Assembly: GCA_003142915.1 (NCBI GenBank)
Contig: PLNZ01000169.1
Span: forward strand, 1 to 10,272
Source: Ignavibacteriales bacterium
Lineage (GTDB): Bacteria; Bacteroidota; Ignavibacteria; Ignavibacteriales; Ignavibacteriaceae
DNA length: 10,272 nt
Direction: 5' to 3'
A model generated the notes under the pieces. It did not search any database. It had not been told where the DNA came from and saw nothing but the letters and a program-made list of their open reading frames with translations. Shown piece by piece: positions 6,753 to 10,272 of this stretch (position 1 is the stretch's first letter; every line of letters begins with the position of its first letter). The translations under genes were made by a program, and so were the position numbers.

Positions 6753-7709
6753 ATGAATGAATATAACAATAAACCCCCTTCAGAAGGGCATAAAGAAAAC
6801 AATAACTTACTACCGGATAAAAAAGGCTTTCCCAAAATTTCACCGGTTTTAGCTGCATTTATCGGTCTGTTCGGCGGCTTTTTTTTATATCAGGTTGTTG
6901 GTGGATTCTTGACGTTAGCTATTTTCGGTTTTGATCTGCAAAATGCGCCTGTTAATAGTGTAAGATTAATGACTATTGCGGGTCAAATCCTTTTCATGCT
7001 TTTGCCTTCTCTTATTCTTGCTAAAGTATTTTATGAAGACGTCGGCTACATAATACGTTTCAAACTGCCAAATTGGGAAGAAATATTCCTTTTTACAATT
7101 GGACTTGCAATTTTAACTCCGCTGATGGAGTACTTCCTATCAATGCAAAATCATTTTTTTACTTTATGGTCGGCAAATTCAAATTTTATTCATACCATAA
7201 AATCATTTTTAGACAGGTTAAACGATCTTGTAGACAAGACCTATGGTAATTTACTTTCTGTAAATTCAGTCTTTGACGGGATATTAGTTGTTATAGTAGC
7301 TGCGGTTATTCCGGCTATATGTGAAGAGGTTATGTTTCGTGGTTTTATACAGAAAAGCTTTGAATATAAGTTGAAACCTTTTACAGCGGCTTTAATTACG
7401 GCAATTTTTTTCGGTTTATATCATTTTAATCCCTATGCTCTGATTCCGTTAATAGCGCTCGGCTTGTATTTCGGTTTCGCTGCATATATTAGCGGCTCTA
7501 TCTTTGTCCCCATATCACTTCACTTTATTAATAACTTTATGGCGGTGATTTTTTATTTTATATTTGGTGATAATGATGTAATAAATACAGCCGTAAATAA
7601 AAGTTTTGATTTATCGTCTTCTTTAATGATATTTTGCGGGCTGTCGGCTTTGTTTGCCGGAACTATATTCTTCATTAAAAGATACTATTCCCATAAAATT
7701 AATTCTTAG
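6753..7709 (+). CDS. CPBP-family intramembrane metalloprotease (CAAX protease / Abi)
   Basis: This multi-pass membrane protein belongs to the CPBP family (relatives of eukaryotic Rce1), glutamate-dependent intramembrane proteases. After a polar N-terminus of about 30 residues, hydrophobic segments lie at about 31-60, 73-92, 110-128, 174-190, 209-224, 227-245, 247-272 and 288-308. Family motifs are intact: EEVMFRG (191-197; E191, E192, R196), FGLYH (220-224; H224) and HFINN (257-261; H257, N261). At 318 aa it is complete. The ATG at 6753 has no strong Shine-Dalgarno. Its stop codon overlaps the ribosome binding site of the next gene. The natural substrate cannot be told: no bacteriocin precursor or prenylation gene is nearby, so a housekeeping envelope role is more likely than immunity. 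The family call is firm. Confidence 0.92.
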   Translation: MNEYNNKPPSEGHKENNNLLPDKKGFPKISPVLAAFIGLFGGFFLYQVVGGFLTLAIFGFDLQNAPVNSVRLMTIAGQILFMLLPSLILAKVFYEDVGYIIRFKLPNWEEIFLFTIGLAILTPLMEYFLSMQNHFFTLWSANSNFIHTIKSFLDRLNDLVDKTYGNLLSVNSVFDGILVVIVAAVIPAICEEVMFRGFIQKSFEYKLKPFTAALITAIFFGLYHFNPYALIPLIALGLYFGFAAYISGSIFVPISLHFINNFMAVIFYFIFGDNDVINTAVNKSFDLSSSLMIFCGLSALFAGTIFFIKRYYSHKINS

Positions 7710-7713
7710 GAGG
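7708..7713 (+). promoter_or_regulatory. Strong Shine-Dalgarno AGGAGG
   Basis: AGGAGG overlaps the TAG stop of the protease gene and sits 4 bases before ATG 7718, indicating tight coupling between the two genes and fixing the start of the zinc-ribbon gene. Confidence 0.75.
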
Positions 7714-7717
7714 AATT

Positions 7718-8068
7718 ATGCCGGTTTGTCCAAATTGCGGTTATGAATATGTTGATGGTGTAACAATCTGCCTTGATTGCGGAGAAGCTTTGGTCAGTGA
7801 GAAGTTTTTCCTAAGGTCGGAAGAATGGGATGAGGGAAATTGGACTGTCATCTACACCTCGAACAAGGAATATGAAGTTGAAATGCTAAAGGATAATCTC
7901 GAAGGCGCTGGTATCCCGGTAACTGTTCTATCTCAGAAGGATAGAAATTTTCCTGCGCCGGGGGATTTCTCTGTTATAAAGCTGTTAGTTCACAAAGAGG
8001 ATGTTCACAATGCTCTTAATTTTATTGAGCAAGTAAAAGGTCAATTGCCGGATCAGGAGGAAGAATAA
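7718..8068 (+). CDS. Zinc-ribbon / DUF2007 protein
   Basis: This small (116 aa) soluble protein has two parts. Residues 4-21 form a zinc ribbon with C4, C7, C18 and C21 (CPNCG then CLDCG). Residues about 42-107 resemble DUF2007 (putative prokaryotic signal-transducing protein): WTVIYTSNKEYEVEMLKDNL, then GIPVTVLSQKD, then KLLVHKEDVHNALNFIEQV. The tail is acidic. DUF2007 domains look ferredoxin-like and have been suggested to sense or bind a ligand, but I know of no proven biochemical role. The gene lies 8 bases after the membrane protease and 2 bases before cdsA, so the three are surely co-transcribed. That points to a regulatory or adaptor job in membrane biology, which is inference. The start is firm because of the AGGAGG at 7708-7713. 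Confidence 0.8.
   Translation: MPVCPNCGYEYVDGVTICLDCGEALVSEKFFLRSEEWDEGNWTVIYTSNKEYEVEMLKDNLEGAGIPVTVLSQKDRNFPAPGDFSVIKLLVHKEDVHNALNFIEQVKGQLPDQEEE
8055..8060 (+). promoter_or_regulatory. Shine-Dalgarno AGGAGG for cdsA
   Basis: AGGAGG lies within the last codons of the zinc-ribbon gene, 10 bases before ATG 8071. The spacing is a little long but the match is perfect. Confidence 0.6.
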
Positions 8069-8070
8069 TA

Positions 8071-8895
8071 ATGTCACCGGGAAATACGACTAAAAGGGTG
8101 CTGGTTTCTTTAATTGGTATCCCGGTAATATTAGCTCTCTGTTATCTTGGCAGTGTATATTTTTTTACTTTCGTTTTAGCAATTGCACTAATTTCTTTTT
8201 ATGAATATTCATTGATTGTTAAAGCAAAAGGCGCACATACAAATATTTGGCTGGGGTTTTTGGGTATAATTTTTTTGCTGGTTAACCAGGTAGGGCACGT
8301 CTTTCATACTTATCCGTTTCTTGTAATTCTCTTATTGCTTTTATTATCGGTTGAATTATTCAGAAACAACGGCTCTGTTATTTTTAATATTGGTTCTACT
8401 TTGCTTGGCATTTTTTATATTGGATTGTTTGCAGGCTCTTTACTGGGTATAAGAGAATTTTATCCTTCGATCGGCGACTTGTATACACGGGGCGGCTGCT
8501 TAATAATTTCCATGTTTGTTGGAATATGGGTCTGCGATTCGGCTGCTTTCTTTGGAGGTTCTGCATTGGGAAAACATAAATTGTTTCCTCGCGTAAGTCC
8601 AAATAAAAGCTGGGAAGGTGCTGTTTTTGGCTTCCTATTTGCCGTTATATCAATAATATTATTAAAACCGGTAATTCTAAACTTTTTATCATGGACAAAT
8701 ATTATAGTCCTCGGAATTATTATTGGTACGGTTGGGCAAATTGGCGACCTGGTAGAATCTCTTATTAAAAGAGATGCGGGCGTTAAAGATTCATCCGGTT
8801 TAATCCCCGGGCACGGCGGCATATTCGACCGCTTTGATTCGATTCTTTTTACTGCACCGGTAATTTTACTTTATCTGAAATACTTTCTGCAATAA
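8071..8895 (+). CDS. cdsA: Phosphatidate cytidylyltransferase (CDP-diglyceride synthase)
   Basis: CdsA converts phosphatidic acid and CTP to CDP-diacylglycerol, the precursor of phosphatidylethanolamine, phosphatidylglycerol and cardiolipin, in the inner membrane. The protein is hydrophobic throughout, with about eight membrane segments. NKSWEGA at residues 178-184 and the C-terminal family signature at 230-256 are both intact: S230, K233, R234, K239, D240, then IPGHGG at 245-250 and DRFD at 253-256. The 274-aa length is normal. The ATG follows the DUF2007 stop by 2 bases. A 45-base gap with no strong hairpin separates it from rimO, so transcription may continue. Family and reaction are firm. 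Confidence 0.97.
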   Translation: MSPGNTTKRVLVSLIGIPVILALCYLGSVYFFTFVLAIALISFYEYSLIVKAKGAHTNIWLGFLGIIFLLVNQVGHVFHTYPFLVILLLLLLSVELFRNNGSVIFNIGSTLLGIFYIGLFAGSLLGIREFYPSIGDLYTRGGCLIISMFVGIWVCDSAAFFGGSALGKHKLFPRVSPNKSWEGAVFGFLFAVISIILLKPVILNFLSWTNIIVLGIIIGTVGQIGDLVESLIKRDAGVKDSSGLIPGHGGIFDRFDSILFTAPVILLYLKYFLQ

Positions 8896-8940
8896 CTTAT
8901 TCAACACATTAATCGTATTTGATTCGGGATATTTTTAATA

Positions 8941-10239
8941 ATGAGTAACACTAATAAAATAAGCGTAATTACATTAGGTTGTTCAAAAAATACGGTCGAT
9001 TCCGAAAGATTAATGAATCAGATACGGCTTAATAATTTTAATTTGATAGATAATCCAAATAATGCGAATACAATTATAATTAACACTTGCGGATTTATTG
9101 AAGCCGCTAAAGAAGAATCAATTAATACGATTTTGAATGTTGTAGCCCTAAAGAAAGAAGGGAAAATTCAGAAAGTTATTGTTGCCGGCTGCTTGTCTGA
9201 AAGATATAAAAGTGACCTTGAAAAAGAAATTCCTGAAGTGGATGCGTTTTTTGGTTCGGAAAACTACGAAGGAATAATTAATTCTCTGGGCGGCAAATTG
9301 AAATATGAGCTGCTTGGCGAACGATTTCTTACTACTCCTTCTCATACTGCATATTTAAAAATATCGGAGGGCTGTGATCATCCATGCTCCTTTTGTTCTA
9401 TCCCTATTATGAGAGGAAAGCATAGGTCTGTTCCTATGGAAAATTTAATCAGGGAAGCCGAATTTCTTGCCGGGAATAATGTAAAGGAAATTATCCTTAT
9501 TGCTCAGGATACTACCGATTACGGAAAAGACATTTACGGACGAAAAACCCTGTCAACTTTGTTGAATAAGCTTAGTGAAATTGAAGGAATAAAATGGATA
9601 AGATTAATGTATGCGTATCCTTCACAATTTCCCGATGACCTTATAGACACAATTGCGGGTAATCCGAAAATATGTAAATATGTGGATATCCCTCTACAGC
9701 ATATTTCGGATAATGTTTTGAAGTCTATGAGGCGGGGTGTTACAGGTCAACGGACAAGAGAGTTATTATTTAAATTACGAAATAAAATTCCGGATATTAC
9801 TCTAAGAACAACATTTATAACAGGCTATCCCAATGAGACCGGGAAGGAGTTTGAAGAGTTATGCGAATTTGTGAGAGAGATTAGATTTGACCGTATCGGA
9901 GTTTTTACTTTTTCAATGGAAGAAAATACATCCAGCTTTATATTAGGCGATCCGGTTTCTGAAAAAATTAAACGGAGACGTAAAGACATATTGATGGAAA
10001 TCCAAAAAGAGATTTCCACGGAAAGAAACAAAGACTTTATTGGTAAACAACTTAAGGTGTTGATTGAAAGAATCGAAGGAAAATTTTTTGTAGCCCGCTC
10101 ATTTAGAGACGCGCCTGAAGTTGATGGGGAAGTTTTAATTCCCTTTAATGGATATGATGTTGAAGGAGGGAACTTTTATGATGTTGAAATTACCGGTGCA
10201 AATGAGTATGATTTGTTTGCAAAACTAATTAATAACTAA
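8941..10239 (+). CDS. rimO: Ribosomal protein S12 methylthiotransferase
   Basis: RimO is a radical-SAM enzyme that adds a methylthio group to a conserved aspartate of ribosomal protein S12. The N-terminal domain begins ISVITLGCSKNTVDSERLM and supplies three cysteines for the auxiliary [4Fe-4S] cluster: C14, C50 (NTCGFI) and C84 (AGCLSE). The radical-SAM CxxxCxxC is C145, C149, C152 (GCDHPCSFCSIP). A TRAM domain occupies about 367-430. RimO is distinguished from the tRNA enzyme MiaB by AQDTTDYGKDIYG (188-200) and by FRDAPEVDG (388-396). The 432-aa length is normal for RimO. The ATG at 8941 has only poor Shine-Dalgarno potential upstream, but the protein begins directly with the conserved motif, so the start is credible. 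The 33 bases after the stop show nothing recognisable. Confidence 0.97.
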   Translation: MSNTNKISVITLGCSKNTVDSERLMNQIRLNNFNLIDNPNNANTIIINTCGFIEAAKEESINTILNVVALKKEGKIQKVIVAGCLSERYKSDLEKEIPEVDAFFGSENYEGIINSLGGKLKYELLGERFLTTPSHTAYLKISEGCDHPCSFCSIPIMRGKHRSVPMENLIREAEFLAGNNVKEIILIAQDTTDYGKDIYGRKTLSTLLNKLSEIEGIKWIRLMYAYPSQFPDDLIDTIAGNPKICKYVDIPLQHISDNVLKSMRRGVTGQRTRELLFKLRNKIPDITLRTTFITGYPNETGKEFEELCEFVREIRFDRIGVFTFSMEENTSSFILGDPVSEKIKRRRKDILMEIQKEISTERNKDFIGKQLKVLIERIEGKFFVARSFRDAPEVDGEVLIPFNGYDVEGGNFYDVEITGANEYDLFAKLINN

Positions 10240-10272
10240 AGTTACGCAAATGATATTTAATATTAACCTCCG

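Noticed and set aside
6753..8068. CPBP protease with a small downstream protein as a bacteriocin-maturation or immunity pair
   Set aside because: The small protein is a zinc-ribbon/DUF2007 protein with no leader peptide or GG cleavage site, and no transporter or precursor gene is nearby.
8460..8822. A 120-residue open frame on the minus strand opposite cdsA
   Set aside because: It mirrors the conserved coding sequence of CdsA and shows no independent protein features.
8941..10239. MiaB (tRNA methylthiotransferase) instead of RimO
   Set aside because: The AQDTTDYGKD and FRDAPEVDG segments and the N-terminal ITLGCSKN form are those of RimO.

Overview
The window looks like a core-genome stretch of an AT-rich, Gram-negative, diderm bacterium. 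The most likely placement is the Bacteroidota/Chlorobi/Ignavibacteria group, possibly Ignavibacteria. That placement is an inference from gene content: a stand-alone sigma-54 activator of the type with a helical segment before its Fis domain, an LptE-type lipoprotein, a DUF3108 exported protein, and a zinc-ribbon/DUF2007 protein beside CdsA. Translation signals are mixed. Four genes (at 3430, 5846, 7718 and 8071) have clear Shine-Dalgarno sequences and the others have little or none. Classical Bacteroidota mostly lack such sites, so this fits a basal or sister lineage.

All eleven recognised genes are on the + strand. Positions 1-230 hold no confident gene: a GC-rich, repeat-like left edge (1-110), then an AT-rich leader. 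Next come a sigma-54-dependent activator (231-1334), an LptE-like lipoprotein overlapping its end (1324-1935), a membrane-bound family 2 glycosyltransferase (1968-3419) and a TPR protein with a TTG start (3430-4131). After a 55-base gap follow a 3-methyladenine DNA glycosylase (4187-4801), a family 9 heptosyltransferase-like enzyme (4798-5853) and a DUF3108 exported protein (5846-6631), joined by 4- and 8-base overlaps. A perfect 16-bp hairpin (6668-6703) lies in the following 121-base gap and probably ends this unit. The last block is a CPBP intramembrane protease (6753-7709), a zinc-ribbon/DUF2007 protein (7718-8068), CdsA (8071-8895) and, after 45 bases, RimO (8941-10239).

The common thread is the cell envelope: LPS transport (LptE), sugar transfer (GT2 and GT9), an exported protein (DUF3108), a membrane protease (CPBP) and phospholipid precursor synthesis (CdsA). 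A DNA-repair enzyme and a ribosomal-protein modification enzyme are interspersed. I see no CRISPR array, transposase, phage gene, toxin-antitoxin pair, tRNA or rRNA, and no strong candidate for an undescribed system. The points most worth checking are the GC-rich palindrome-bearing segment fused into the 5' end of the LptE gene, the other repeat-like palindromes at 68-81 and 6668-6703, the tight GT2-TPR pairing, and the cysteine cluster in the GT9 enzyme.
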